From assembly GCF_015710975.1 (NCBI RefSeq), contig NZ_CP049783.1, positions 5,714,001-5,778,000 of the forward strand: DNA of 64,000 nucleotides, in the 5' to 3' direction. Below are positions 1 through 9,510 of this stretch, in pieces. The notes under the pieces are model-generated. The model had not been told where the DNA came from and did not search any database. It saw only the letters and a program-made list of their open reading frames with translations. A program made the translations under genes and the position numbers. Source of the DNA: Paenibacillus polymyxa (GTDB lineage: Bacteria > Bacillota > Bacilli > Paenibacillales > Paenibacillaceae). Positions within the stretch are counted from its first letter, which is position 1. The number at the start of each line of letters is the position of its first letter.

Positions 1-78
1 TGTTTTGAACTTGACCTTAAGTTCCTCCACCGCCTGATCGTATGGCAGCAAAAATGTTCCCCAGTCTCTTCCGTCCAT
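1..78 (-). CDS. relQ: Small alarmone synthetase, GTP pyrophosphokinase RelQ/YjbM type (N-terminus only)
   Basis: Only the first 26 residues are in the window; the gene runs off the left edge. The start MDGRDWGTFLLPYDQ followed by AVEELKVKFK closely matches what I recall of the N-terminus of Bacillus YjbM/RelQ, a cytosolic enzyme making (p)ppGpp from GTP/GDP and ATP. A GGAGG ribosome binding site lies about 8 nt before the ATG. The synthetase active-site motifs are outside the window, so the assignment rests on the N-terminus. It sits 34 bp downstream of pyrD on the same strand and could be co-transcribed. Confidence 0.75.
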   Translation of the reverse strand, partial: MDGRDWGTFLLPYDQAVEELKVKFKT

Positions 79-112
79 CCCCGTACCTCCTGTCTCTTCC
101 GACAACACTTTT

Positions 113-1207
113 TTATCTATGAGCTGCACCAACAGCCTCGGTAATGTGTCTAAAGCCGTCCTTTCGAAGCAGCTCACGCAGACCGGCATGTATAGCCCGG
201 TTTACTTCCGGACCTTCGTAAATCAATGCTGTATAAATTTCAATCAGGCTAGCGCCTGCTTTAATTTTGTCATAGGCATCACGACTGGTAAAAATACCGC
301 CTGATCCAATAATAGGCAGCTTCCCTTCCGTCTGGCGGTATACCCGTCCAATGACCTCTGTGGAACGGTCACGTAGCGGCTTACCACTCAATCCTCCGGT
401 TTCACTTGCATTTCGATGCGTCAGACCCGTCCTGGATATCGTCGTGTTCGTCGCAATAATGCCATCCACTCCGCTGGCCGCAATCGCATCCGTCATATAT
501 TCCAATTCCTCGTCCGATACATCCGGTGCAATTTTGACCAGTACAGACTTGGCTTTACCATACTTTGTCGCCTGAACTCCCATCTCTGCCCGAACCGCTT
601 CCAGTAACGACTTCAGTTCACTGCCATGCTGGAGTTTTCGTAAATCCGGGGTATTGGGCGAACTAATGTTTACTACAAAGAAGTCCGCATACGGATACAG
701 TGCGGAAATACATTTCTCATAGTCCTTATGGGCATCCTCATTTGGCGTTACTTTATTTTTACCGATATTAACAGCAATCGGCACAGGTCGATGTTTAAGG
801 GTAGCCAAACGCTGGGCCATGCTCTCAGCACCCAGATTGTTAAAGCCCATCCGATTGACTAATGCCTCATCGGGAGGCAGTCGAAACAACCGGGGCTGAT
901 CATTGCCGGGCTGTCCGACAGGTGTCACCGTGCCTACTTCCATAAAACCAAAACCGATGGAAGAAAAACCGACAACCGCTTCAGCATTTTTATCCAGTCC
1001 CGCAGCCAGTCCAATCGGGTTGGGAAAATGAATACCAAACAGATCAACGGCAAGATCTTCCGTTTCCTTGACTCCATACATCCCTCGCAACGTCGCTGCT
1101 CCACCGGGAAGTGAGCCCGCATGCTTTAAGCCGTCAATGACTACATGATGGGCCCTCTCTGGACTCATTTTGAAAAAAACAGGTTTCGCAATCCTTCGAT
1201 ACAACAC
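113..1207 (-). CDS. pyrD: Dihydroorotate dehydrogenase (quinone), class 2
   Basis: Oxidises dihydroorotate to orotate in pyrimidine synthesis, passing electrons to the quinone pool at the membrane. The 364-residue length fits class 2 enzymes, which carry an N-terminal membrane-associating extension (residues 1-45 here). The FMN-site stretch NPIGLAAGLDKNAE is near residue 63, the class 2 catalytic-serine segment NISSPNTPDLRKLQ is in the middle, and phosphate-binding glycines (IIGSGGIFT) lie toward the end. The start is GTG, 8 nt after a GGAG. It is separate from any pyr operon, which is common for class 2 enzymes; many other Bacilli use the class 1B PyrD/PyrK pair instead. Confidence 0.95.
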   Translation of the reverse strand: MLYRRIAKPVFFKMSPERAHHVVIDGLKHAGSLPGGAATLRGMYGVKETEDLAVDLFGIHFPNPIGLAAGLDKNAEAVVGFSSIGFGFMEVGTVTPVGQPGNDQPRLFRLPPDEALVNRMGFNNLGAESMAQRLATLKHRPVPIAVNIGKNKVTPNEDAHKDYEKCISALYPYADFFVVNISSPNTPDLRKLQHGSELKSLLEAVRAEMGVQATKYGKAKSVLVKIAPDVSDEELEYMTDAIAASGVDGIIATNTTISRTGLTHRNASETGGLSGKPLRDRSTEVIGRVYRQTEGKLPIIGSGGIFTSRDAYDKIKAGASLIEIYTALIYEGPEVNRAIHAGLRELLRKDGFRHITEAVGAAHR

Positions 1208-1425
1208 GATTCATCCACTCCGTTCTATGCCCTTGCACAATCCTAAAAAAACATCTCTACAAAATAGTTTAGCTTTTTCCATACCAAAAAGAAAGTAATT
1301 TGCGAGGTCCAATATCAGAACAATTCAGTTGTCATGGAGATGTCATTGAAAATGTATAATCAAACCATTTACAATGGACATAGTAAGACAGGATCTTAGC
1401 CCGCAAGAAAAGAGGGATTGCTGAT

Positions 1426-1572
1426 ATGAAGACCAAGCGCAAACCGCCCAGTCTGCAAAAGAAAAAGGATGAGGTGAACAAGAAAGCGATTGTTTGGACC
1501 GCCGTCAGCTTTGTTCTACTCATCATTGTGATTGTTCTGGTCATTGTTTTAGCACAAGCAGGAACTCGTTAA
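1426..1572 (+). CDS. Small single-pass membrane protein, 48 residues
   Basis: A short reading frame with an AGAGGG ribosome binding site about 8 nt before the ATG. It encodes a very basic N-terminus (MKTKRKPPSLQKKKDEVNKK) followed by one hydrophobic segment (residues 22-44, rich in V, I and L) and a short AGTR tail. This is the layout of a small membrane-anchored protein with its basic end in the cytoplasm. I do not recognise a family. The frame is well formed and fills the gap between two minus-strand genes, which argues against chance; function is unknown. Confidence 0.6.
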   Translation: MKTKRKPPSLQKKKDEVNKKAIVWTAVSFVLLIIVIVLVIVLAQAGTR

Positions 1573-1599
1573 ACAACAAGTAGCAGTGGCATCAAAATG

Positions 1600-3030
1600 T
1601 TAATTTAGCCAGTGATAGGTTTTGTGGGGATTTGTCTGGTCGTGCTGCGGCTCACTCGTAAATCGGGAACTAGGTACAAGCACTTGATCAGGCAGTCCCC
1701 CGTTACCAATAACCACCTCCGTACCTGAAGGTACGAGTGCAAACAATTCCTCCACGTCTTCCTTCCCCATGCGGACACAACCCAGCGACTCATTTTTGCC
1801 GATACTTTCTGGCTCGTTCGTACCATGGATAGCATAATTTGTTGCAGACAGTTGCATACCACGGCTGCCAAACTCACCGTTGGATTTGCCGTTCGGATTT
1901 ACGACTTTATCGGTAATCACAAATTTCCCTTCCGGTGTTCTTTCTCCGCCCAAACCGATGGGATAATTGCGAATAAGTATATTGCCGCTCACCAATGCTA
2001 GCCTGTGTTTGGATTTGTCTACCACAATTCGTAGCGGTTGCCCCAGAAAAGGCCGTCCGTGCAATGACGATGCCAGCAGTAGACTGCTTTCAGCCGCTGA
2101 GCCAGCGTTCTGATCTCCTGCCTTCCCTGTTCCCTGTGCTGGAGAAGCAAGTAAATTGCGCATAGGTGTAAAAGCCTTCGTCATCCCGTCTGTCGTACCG
2201 TACATCGTGTTATTGGGAAAATCTCGGGTCAGTTCCTCAAGACTCTGGGGAAGACGTTGATGCTGCGAGCGATAAGCACGCATGGCGCTATTCAGCACAG
2301 CCAGCTCTTCCTGTCCGGCAGCCCATTTTAGACCTGTTATGCGGAGTTTCTCACTGTCCGACGGCTTGCAAGCACATGCAGCGGCATCGTAAGACTGAAT
2401 AGCTAATCCGCCGTTTCCCTTGTTCTGTACACTAAGTAACGGCTTCATGCCTTCTCTCCAGATCAGCCACGCCCCACTCTGCTCCATGCCCAGCACTGTG
2501 GTCTTGGACGGCATTCGACTCGTCTTTGCCAACATATCCGTAAGCGCTGTTCCAGCCCCACTTCCTTGCCTGGCTTGAGCTGTAAACACATCACCAGCAT
2601 AAGGCTCACCGTTTTGTGCCCTCTTCTTTGGATCTGCAGTAGCCACTTTCGCAACTTCGACATGATCAATTGCTGCATGCTCAGTTCCGGATGGAACGGA
2701 TGCGCTCTCAGGTGAAGTGCTCGGTGAATTGGCTGAAGGGACCCAGATGAGCAGAAGTACCATTAAGGCAGTTAAAAGATGACGTGTTCGAGCGATTCTC
2801 CGCTCCTTCTCCTTGGACATCTGAACCAGTTTATCCTGATATTCCATCCATACGTCTGCCGGAATCTGTTTATGCTCAAAGGCTTCGAACACTTCTCCTG
2901 CACGATTGAAGCAATAATTTGCTTTACCTTCCTGACCGTTGCTTTCATACTCCTTACCGAGTAAATACCAGGCCATTTTATTATCAGGGTGCTTTTTGAC
3001 ATACGATTTAAGATGAGGCGAATGGTCCAT
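1600..3030 (-). CDS. L,D-transpeptidase (YkuD domain) with N-terminal TPR-like region and membrane anchor
   Basis: Probable extracytoplasmic wall enzyme that makes L,D cross-links or attaches proteins to peptidoglycan. From the chosen start: residues 1-70 are helical and repeat-like (SYVKKHPDNKMAWYLLGKEY), residues 84-105 form a transmembrane segment, then a linker, then the YkuD domain in the last 150 residues with the catalytic motif HGTNEPESIG...LGCVRM (His and Cys present). I start at the ATG 25 codons inside the longest frame because AGGAGG stands 5 nt before it, while the longer form has no such site. The cytosolic TPR-like head is an unusual addition to a YkuD enzyme. Confidence 0.88.
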   Translation of the reverse strand: MDHSPHLKSYVKKHPDNKMAWYLLGKEYESNGQEGKANYCFNRAGEVFEAFEHKQIPADVWMEYQDKLVQMSKEKERRIARTRHLLTALMVLLLIWVPSANSPSTSPESASVPSGTEHAAIDHVEVAKVATADPKKRAQNGEPYAGDVFTAQARQGSGAGTALTDMLAKTSRMPSKTTVLGMEQSGAWLIWREGMKPLLSVQNKGNGGLAIQSYDAAACACKPSDSEKLRITGLKWAAGQEELAVLNSAMRAYRSQHQRLPQSLEELTRDFPNNTMYGTTDGMTKAFTPMRNLLASPAQGTGKAGDQNAGSAAESSLLLASSLHGRPFLGQPLRIVVDKSKHRLALVSGNILIRNYPIGLGGERTPEGKFVITDKVVNPNGKSNGEFGSRGMQLSATNYAIHGTNEPESIGKNESLGCVRMGKEDVEELFALVPSGTEVVIGNGGLPDQVLVPSSRFTSEPQHDQTNPHKTYHWLN

Positions 3031-3107
3031 CGGATCCTCCTGATCGTGTAATCTTGCATGCTTACTATTATGTATATCGGTCACAATGGGCCTGATGGAC
3101 AGCATAT

Positions 3108-3168
3108 AAAAAAAACAGCACCGTCAGCATGCTTTCACCGTTATACGGTGAAGGGTACTGTCGGTGCT
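3108..3168 (-). terminator. Rho-independent terminator after fer
   Basis: Read on the minus strand, a compound hairpin (outer arms AGCACCGACAG / CGGTGCT, inner arms CACCG / CGGTG) is followed by a run of eight T. It sits 24 nt after the ferredoxin stop codon. Confidence 0.8.
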
Positions 3169-3191
3169 ATGCCTGTCCAAAAAACTTACAC

Positions 3192-3485
<294 letters not shown>

Positions 3486-3595
3486 TCACATATTAATACA
3501 AACCCAAAATTATTACAAATTATTTTCCTTTATCCTTCATGCAAAAAACGCTTATAACGTGTGTTACTGATACTGACCATCATTCTCCCCTAAGT

Positions 3596-4876
3596 TCACT
3601 CTGGAGTAGGTAGATTGTCTTTTTGCAGCGAAGTTCCGCGCAGCTTGGAATTACGAAGAAGTACTGAAGGATCATCTCCCAGCATCCCCGCAGTCAAAAT
3701 TGCATTTTCACCAAACTTATCGCGTAGCGCATCCATCGTTTTCAGTAAACTTTCTTTTTTAGGCTGGTCCTGGTATTCAAATAGATCTAATTGAACTGCC
3801 GCCTCCTCCTTTGGAATGAGCTGTTGCAGCGTAATCCCCAACAAACGCACTGGCTTATCCTCTCCCCAATGGCGACGATACAATGCACAAGCTTCCTTAT
3901 ATATGTCTTCTGCACTTTCCGTAGGCGTACTCCTGACTTGAGAACGCGTAAAGGTCTTCATATCCGGGGTCCGAATCGTCAGTTGGATACCTCCTGCCAG
4001 CATCCCTTGTCGTCGAAGCCGCCGAGCTACCTGATCACTAATGTTAAGCAGTACCCTTTGGGCTTCTTCCAACTTTACTACATCCATAGGCAGAGTGGTT
4101 GTGTGACCGATGGATTTGTTCGGCTCCCGTTCAGTACTGACTTGAGAATGGTTAATTCCGTTTGCCGCCAATTTTAACCAAGAACCAGTTACCCCAAATA
4201 TGCTAACCAGCATGTGTTCATCTGCCTTAGCCAGTTGACCAATGGTGCGAATGTTCATTTGTAGAAGCTTATCTGCTGTTTTGCGGCCCACACCAAACAA
4301 TTGCCCACATGGAAGATTCCACAAAATGTTGGGTACATCACGCAAACGTAGAACAGATATCCCGCGTGGCTTTTTCAGATCAGAGGCCATTTTGGCTAGC
4401 AGTTTGTTGGGTGCTACCCCAATTGAGCAAGGCAAGCCTAGCTCTTCTTCTACTCTACGCTGAATCTCCTCGGCAATATCCAAAGGTGTTCCAAACTGCT
4501 TGGAACCGGAAATATCTAGATAACACTCATCAATTGAAGTTGCTTCCAGCATAGGCGTATACGAGTAAGCAATACTCATAAATGCTTTGGAATAACGACG
4601 GTATAAATGAAAATCAGGCTGTATTACGATGAGCTGCGGACAAATTCGTCGAGCCTGCTGAACAACCATCCCTGTTGAAATGCCCAATCGTCGTGCTTCA
4701 TAAGAGCAAGTTACAATTACACCTTTGCGCAGCTCACTGCTGCCTGCCACTGCGGTAGGCAATCCTTTATATTTTTCCGGCTCCTCCGCTGCATGAACGG
4801 AACAATAAAATGCGTTCATATCCACATGCAGAATAACTCGTCCACCAACCGGATAATAAGCACTGACATCTTTCAT
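3596..4876 (-). CDS. dinB: DNA polymerase IV (Y-family translesion polymerase)
   Basis: Lesion-bypass DNA polymerase of 426 residues. Catalytic carboxylates are visible in ILHVDMNAFYCSVE-like context (HVDMNAFYCSVH) near the N-terminus and in the SIDECYLDISG motif; the thumb helix-hairpin-helix (LPCGQLFGVGRKTADKLL) and little-finger domain follow. The ATG chosen is 6 nt after AGAAGGG; a TTG two codons upstream is also possible. No consensus LexA operator was seen in the upstream 250 nt. It is divergent from cimA. Confidence 0.95.
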   Translation of the reverse strand: MKDVSAYYPVGGRVILHVDMNAFYCSVHAAEEPEKYKGLPTAVAGSSELRKGVIVTCSYEARRLGISTGMVVQQARRICPQLIVIQPDFHLYRRYSKAFMSIAYSYTPMLEATSIDECYLDISGSKQFGTPLDIAEEIQRRVEEELGLPCSIGVAPNKLLAKMASDLKKPRGISVLRLRDVPNILWNLPCGQLFGVGRKTADKLLQMNIRTIGQLAKADEHMLVSIFGVTGSWLKLAANGINHSQVSTEREPNKSIGHTTTLPMDVVKLEEAQRVLLNISDQVARRLRRQGMLAGGIQLTIRTPDMKTFTRSQVRSTPTESAEDIYKEACALYRRHWGEDKPVRLLGITLQQLIPKEEAAVQLDLFEYQDQPKKESLLKTMDALRDKFGENAILTAGMLGDDPSVLLRNSKLRGTSLQKDNLPTPE

Positions 4877-5017
4877 GCTCAACCCTTCTTTTTAACTGTA
4901 AATTCACTTGTTAGCCCAAGAATATGTCCTTTGATTTTATACTTAAAGTACCCTTGCATACTATTTCTATTTTACATAAAAAATATAGGTTTTGCGCTCA
5001 AAAATGATAATTATATA

Positions 5018-5046
5018 TTACATTTGAAGTCATTAGTTGTTATAAT
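5018..5046 (+). promoter_or_regulatory. Candidate sigma-A promoter for cimA
   Basis: A perfect TATAAT (5041-5046) is preceded after 17 nt by a weak -35 (TTACAT). About 25 nt further downstream, AACGCTT / AAGCGTT arms form a small leader hairpin (about 5071-5097). No T-box signature is present in the leader. Confidence 0.4.
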
Positions 5047-5169
5047 CGACTATCATACGAACACGACAAACTAACGCTTTCCTGTTTTTAAGCGTTAAAC
5101 AACTAAATTAATGTGCTTAAAAAAGCAGAGCATTACCAATCTGAGCAATCCGCGAAGGAGGAGTCCCTC

Positions 5170-6786
5170 ATGTCCACCGCTATTTCTATCTTTGACACAA
5201 CGCTGCGAGATGGCACTCAAGGAGAAGGAATTAGCTTATCTGCTGATGACAAATTGAAAATCGCCAAAAAACTCGATGATCTCGGTGTTCACTATATTGA
5301 AGGCGGGATTCCCGGGAGCAACAGCAAGGATATTGAATTTTTCAAACGGGTACAAGAACTAGGCCTTCAGGCAAAGATTGTCGCCTTCGGCAGCACGCGC
5401 CGCAAAGATAGCATCGCAGCGCAGGATGTCAATCTGCAACGGATTCTGGAATCCGGCGCTCAGGCCGCTACTCTGGTTGGTAAATCATGGGATTTTCATG
5501 TGCACACTGCTTTACAGACAACACTGGAGGAAAATCTGTCTATGATTTACGACTCCATCGCCTTTTTAAAGCAAGGGGGCATGGAAGTTATTTTTGATGC
5601 CGAGCATTTTTTTGACGGATATAAAAACAACCCCGAGTATGCACTCGCCGTTATGAAAAAAGCTGAGGAAGCAGGCGCGGATTGGCTCGTGATGTGTGAT
5701 ACCAACGGCGGTACCCTTCCGCATGAAATACATGAAATTGTCACTACACTGCAAAGCCAGCTAACGAAGTCACAGTTGGGCATTCATACACACAATGATT
5801 GCGAATTAGCAGTAGCCAACTCACTCAGTGCAATTCAAGCAGGCGCAAGACAGGTCCAAGGTACCATCAACGGCTATGGTGAACGGTGCGGTAATGCCAA
5901 CCTATGCTCCGTCATTCCGAACTTGCAGCTTAAACTGGGCTACGACTGTCTAGATCCCGAGAAGCTAAAACAACTCCACAATACAGCTCGCTTTGTGAGT
6001 GAAGTCGCCAACGTCAATCTGCCTGTCAACCAGCCTTATGTTGGCAATGCTGCTTTTGCCCATAAGGGGGGCATTCACGTGTCAGCTATTCTGCGCGACT
6101 CACGAACATATGAGCACATCGCTCCTGAACTTGTGGGGAACAAGCAGCGGGTCTTGGTCTCCGAACTGGCCGGACAAAGCAACGTTGTATCCAAGGCGCA
6201 AGAACTGGGCATCACCCTTGATCCGTCCAGTGATGAGGCACGTGGCGTCATTAGTCGTATCAAGGAACTTGAGCATCAGGGCTATCAGTTTGAAGGCGCG
6301 GATGCTTCGCTGGAATTACTTATTCGTGAAGCCGGCGGTGAAGTGAAGGAAATGTTCTCATTTGAATCCTTTAAGGTGCTGGTGGAAAAAACAGCGGGGC
6401 GATCGGTCGTCTCCGAGGCATTCTTAAAGCTGAATGTTGCAGGGACAAGTGTCTATACCGCAGCTGAAGGAAATGGTCCTGTGAACGCGCTTGATAATGC
6501 TCTCCGCAAGGCTCTTTCTCAGTATTTCCCAGCCTTGCGAGACATGCATTTGGCTGACTACAAGGTGCGTGTGCTCGACGAAAAAGACGCCACTGCCGCC
6601 AAGGTACGCGTGCTCATTGAGTCCAAAAACTACGAGGACGTCTGGAGTAACGTAGGCGTATCCGAAAATGTTATTGAAGCTAGCTGGGAAGCTCTCTTGG
6701 ACAGCTTCCGTTACGCATTGCTGGAAGCGCCAACTCCAAAAAATGAACAAACAGAGCTTACTCATCACGGATTAGTTAACCACTAA
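5170..6786 (+). CDS. cimA: (R)-citramalate synthase
   Basis: Condenses pyruvate and acetyl-CoA to citramalate, opening the threonine-independent route to isoleucine. It has 538 residues, starting MSTAISIFDTTLRDGTQGEG. The DTTLRDGTQ signature, the metal-site HTHNDCELAVANS and the C-terminal LeuA-type allosteric domain (from about residue 395) mark the CimA/LeuA-like family; the form with DGTQGEG and this length is typical of CimA rather than 2-isopropylmalate synthase. The start is fixed by AGGAGG 8 nt upstream; a start 19 codons earlier lacks a good site. It stands alone, with a terminator behind it. Confidence 0.9.
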   Translation: MSTAISIFDTTLRDGTQGEGISLSADDKLKIAKKLDDLGVHYIEGGIPGSNSKDIEFFKRVQELGLQAKIVAFGSTRRKDSIAAQDVNLQRILESGAQAATLVGKSWDFHVHTALQTTLEENLSMIYDSIAFLKQGGMEVIFDAEHFFDGYKNNPEYALAVMKKAEEAGADWLVMCDTNGGTLPHEIHEIVTTLQSQLTKSQLGIHTHNDCELAVANSLSAIQAGARQVQGTINGYGERCGNANLCSVIPNLQLKLGYDCLDPEKLKQLHNTARFVSEVANVNLPVNQPYVGNAAFAHKGGIHVSAILRDSRTYEHIAPELVGNKQRVLVSELAGQSNVVSKAQELGITLDPSSDEARGVISRIKELEHQGYQFEGADASLELLIREAGGEVKEMFSFESFKVLVEKTAGRSVVSEAFLKLNVAGTSVYTAAEGNGPVNALDNALRKALSQYFPALRDMHLADYKVRVLDEKDATAAKVRVLIESKNYEDVWSNVGVSENVIEASWEALLDSFRYALLEAPTPKNEQTELTHHGLVNH

Positions 6787-6808
6787 TCAAGTACAAGCAT
6801 GAGCTAAT

Positions 6809-6856
6809 AAGGTGGCTTTGGCGGTCTACTTGGCCCCCAAAGTCACTTTATTTTTT
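6809..6856. terminator. Bidirectional terminator between cimA and the thioredoxin gene
   Basis: Arms AAGGTGGCTTTGG and CCAAAGTCACTT form a long hairpin followed on the plus strand by ATTTTTT. The distal arm overlaps the last codons of the convergent minus-strand gene. Confidence 0.75.
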
Positions 6857-7472
6857 GAAGAGCTTCTATTTTACCCTCCAATTCCCGTTCACTGAGCATG
6901 CCGATTATGATTTCTCGCACCCGTCCATAATGGTCAATCGTTACATGAGTTGGAAAAGCCACTCCTCCAAATTGTTCAAAAAATGCTCCTTGTTCATCCA
7001 GTAATATGGGGAATTTGAGGTTCAAAGAACGGGAAAACTTCTGCACATCCTCCAACCGATCATAGCGAGTTACATTGATGCCATACACATCTACATCATG
7101 TTTGTATTTACTATACAATTCATTCAGCATGGGGGCTTCTAATCGGCACGGATCGCACCATGAAGCCCAAAAACTAATGATCATCGCTTTATTCCGCGGA
7201 GCCCCTACTTCGTAGGACTTGCCGTTTAACCCCTTTAAAATCATAGAAGGAAGCTGTTGCCCAGGTTTGATTCTTTTTATTACCTCTGCTGCAACTGATT
7301 CAGTCCCTACATTCTTCTCAACATCAAGCTCTTTCTCACCTTTATATTTTTCTTCCAGTGTTGCATTTTCCACAGGCAGGCTTGCTGAATAGACTGTGTT
7401 TGCAATAATCCCCCATGTAGCCCCAACCATAACCAGCACAATTATCGCTCTAATGAAAAGAAATCTTTTCAC
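6843..7472 (-). CDS. Membrane-anchored thioredoxin-like protein (TlpA/ResA family)
   Basis: Probable extracytoplasmic thiol-disulfide reductant of the ResA/TlpA kind, acting on apocytochromes or other exported cysteines. It has 209 residues. Residues 5-28 are an uncleaved signal anchor; the thioredoxin fold starts near residue 70, with active site WASWCDPC and the cis-proline segment AFPTHV about 90 residues later. The redox pair is CDPC rather than the CEPC of Bacillus ResA. The start is GTG with a GGTGAT site 8 nt upstream. No resBC cytochrome-maturation genes are adjacent, so the substrate is not known. Confidence 0.85.
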   Translation of the reverse strand: MKRFLFIRAIIVLVMVGATWGIIANTVYSASLPVENATLEEKYKGEKELDVEKNVGTESVAAEVIKRIKPGQQLPSMILKGLNGKSYEVGAPRNKAMIISFWASWCDPCRLEAPMLNELYSKYKHDVDVYGINVTRYDRLEDVQKFSRSLNLKFPILLDEQGAFFEQFGGVAFPTHVTIDHYGRVREIIIGMLSERELEGKIEALQKIK

Positions 7473-7569
7473 AGTCTTATCACCTGTCTTTCATCTAAAT
7501 GACCTTCATCCTCCCCATAGGATGCCCATACGATTCCCACCTCTAACCTTCTAAATCTGAACAGGACAC

Positions 7570-7608
7570 AAAAAAAACAGCAAACCCACGAAAATCGCGA
7601 ACTTGCCG
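7570..7608 (-). terminator. Terminator of the amt-DUF294-exonuclease operon
   Basis: On the minus strand a 12-bp stem with several G-U pairs (GCAAGTTCGCGA / TCGTGGGTTTGC) is followed by eight T, 38 nt after the exonuclease stop. Confidence 0.7.
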
Positions 7609-7645
7609 TTATAATGTGGTGTCAGATACTATACCTTGTACTGAA

Positions 7646-8383
7646 TCAGGCATGACTCAAATGCGCGTAGACATCTGCCAAATTGGTTACATTACGCTTC
7701 AGCATTTCCTGAACATACGCCACCCAAAGCTTAGCCGTCATCTTCGCATCCTCTAACGCATGATGCCGCCCTTCAATCGGAATGGATTGATAGGCCAGCA
7801 ATTCATCCAAACTATAGGTTTGGTGTTGCTGTGGCTCCAGCCATTTGGCGAGCATCATTGTGTCTAGTACACGGTGAGTTAACTGAACTTTAGATGTTTT
7901 CCATAACGCAGCATTTAAAAAGGCCTTATCATGAGCGCTAGCATGCGCTACAAGCACCCGCCCACCTACAAAGGACATAAAGTCATGCAGTCCATTCATA
8001 AGCGGCGGAGCTCCATCCGTCATTTCCCGGGTAATCCCAGTAAGCCGAGTAATCTGTTCAGGAATCTCGGTCCGCGGATTGACAAGCGTATAAAACTGCT
8101 CTTTTTCCATAATCACATCCCCGACTACTCGAATCGCTCCGAACGATAAAATCTCATCTCCATGCTGTGCCGAAAATCCCGTTGTCTCCAGATCAAAAAC
8201 TACCGTCTCCAAACGCTCCAGTGGGGTACGCAATACTTCAGAACGCCGTTGTTCCCGCGTTAAGGACCGAATAAACGCCATCTGCTGAGCCGTAGGAGCC
8301 CCCATTACAGATGCGATTGCCGACGGCACTCCTCCTCTGCGGAGGGCACTCCAGAAGCCACCTCCCTGCGCTGGTTCTTTCAT
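7646..8383 (-). CDS. DnaQ-like 3'-5' exonuclease (DEDDh)
   Basis: A nuclease of the DNA polymerase III epsilon/PolC proofreading superfamily, 245 residues. All five active-site residues are visible: D64 and E66 in FDLETTG, D152 in HASAHDKAF, H208 and D212 in HHALEDAK. Residues 1-55 are an extension without a recognised domain. Its ATG overlaps the stop of the upstream DUF294 gene (ATGA), so the two are translationally coupled. Free-standing DEDDh exonucleases beside DUF294 nucleotidyltransferases also occur in proteobacteria, which suggests one functional unit; the nucleic-acid or nucleotide substrate is unknown. Confidence 0.88.
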   Translation of the reverse strand: MKEPAQGGGFWSALRRGGVPSAIASVMGAPTAQQMAFIRSLTREQRRSEVLRTPLERLETVVFDLETTGFSAQHGDEILSFGAIRVVGDVIMEKEQFYTLVNPRTEIPEQITRLTGITREMTDGAPPLMNGLHDFMSFVGGRVLVAHASAHDKAFLNAALWKTSKVQLTHRVLDTMMLAKWLEPQQHQTYSLDELLAYQSIPIEGRHHALEDAKMTAKLWVAYVQEMLKRNVTNLADVYAHLSHA

Positions 8384-9462
8384 GACCTTCTCCCTTCCAT
8401 AAATCGCAGCTGCCTTTGCAACGCACGATGCAGCCGTCGTACTGTTGAAAGAGCCTCGCGCAGCTCATGCCAGCCTTTACCTTGCTTCAACGGCTTGACA
8501 GCCAGATAGCCATTACTGATCAGCAACCCGTCCTTCTCCCTCGCTGGAGTAGCCATTCGAAGCTGAAGTGCGATCCGAAAGGCTCGCTCGCAAGCATCGA
8601 GTAAAGGCAACGGTGCCGCTTCAAGTGATGCGAGACGCCTGAGTCTTTTCAGGGTGGAAGTTTCCTCTACACCATGTTGCAATGCCAAAAAACGGACGGC
8701 GTTCACCAACGGAATGTATAACCCGTATTTCACATCAAAATCGCCTGCATGCTCACCGAACCGCTCGGTAACGATCTGACCTAAAATATTAAGTGTCGCT
8801 TTATGCCTTACCGTGTTCCTAAGTACCGCTGAAGGTAGGTCGGGTTGTTTACGGAACAACTTATAAAAGCTTTGCTTCCATTCCACAGACAATTGCTCGT
8901 CGCCTGCGATATGTCTCATGTCAGACGAGATAATGAGATATCGAATCGGCTCCCAGGCAAAATCTTCCGACCATTTTGATAGCTGTTCTTGCCATCCAGT
9001 CAATGTATGGCGCCACAATGGCTCCGAGCACATCACTTTCCCCTCGCATTTGGGATATCCCAAATGCTCTAGCATCGCAGAGACTCTGCGACCAAACTCG
9101 CTAAAATACAATTCTTTATCAGCAGACACAAGGTCACTGATAATCATACCGTTATCCTGGTCACTCCATAGCGTCGATTCCGAGCGCCCCATGCTACCGA
9201 AGGCTATAAATGCGTAAGGGACGGGAGGAGGGCCAAAGCCATCCTCAACCATCCCTTTTTCGCACATTTGCACAGCTCTGGCCGCGATGCGGTCATGCAT
9301 TTCATTCGCCGTTCGTAACCAGTCTGATAACGGAGCGGAGGCTTGAGAAGCCAGCAGCCATTTCTGGGAATCGACCCTGGCCTGCCTTAAAGACTCAGGT
9401 GTGTCTGCATGATCAATCGCTTCGGCGGAACTCACCCAAGGGGCCATATTTTGCAGTTCCAT
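8380..9462 (-). CDS. DUF294-family nucleotidyltransferase (GlnD-like fold)
   Basis: A 360-residue protein with a nucleotidyltransferase motif GSMGRSESTLWSDQDN near residues 89-104, in which the GS and the two Asp of SDQD are the expected catalytic elements. This is followed by the helical substrate-binding domain usual for the DUF294/DUF294_C pair. Related domains uridylylate or adenylylate regulators (GlnD, GlnE). The start MELQNMAPW is chosen because GGAGGAG lies 8 nt before it; a start seven codons earlier overlaps that site. It lies 48 nt behind the ammonium transporter and overlaps the exonuclease gene. The target is unknown; a role in ammonium or nitrogen signalling is inferred from context. 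Confidence 0.8.
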   Translation of the reverse strand: MELQNMAPWVSSAEAIDHADTPESLRQARVDSQKWLLASQASAPLSDWLRTANEMHDRIAARAVQMCEKGMVEDGFGPPPVPYAFIAFGSMGRSESTLWSDQDNGMIISDLVSADKELYFSEFGRRVSAMLEHLGYPKCEGKVMCSEPLWRHTLTGWQEQLSKWSEDFAWEPIRYLIISSDMRHIAGDEQLSVEWKQSFYKLFRKQPDLPSAVLRNTVRHKATLNILGQIVTERFGEHAGDFDVKYGLYIPLVNAVRFLALQHGVEETSTLKRLRRLASLEAAPLPLLDACERAFRIALQLRMATPAREKDGLLISNGYLAVKPLKQGKGWHELREALSTVRRLHRALQRQLRFMEGRRS

Positions 9463-9510
9463 ACTTCCATCTCCTCCGCTCATCCATACTGGCTCTTTAT
9501 ATTTTACCTA

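Noticed and set aside
4877..5112. Possible LexA operator upstream of dinB
   Set aside because: No sequence close to CGAACRNRYGTTYC was found in the region.
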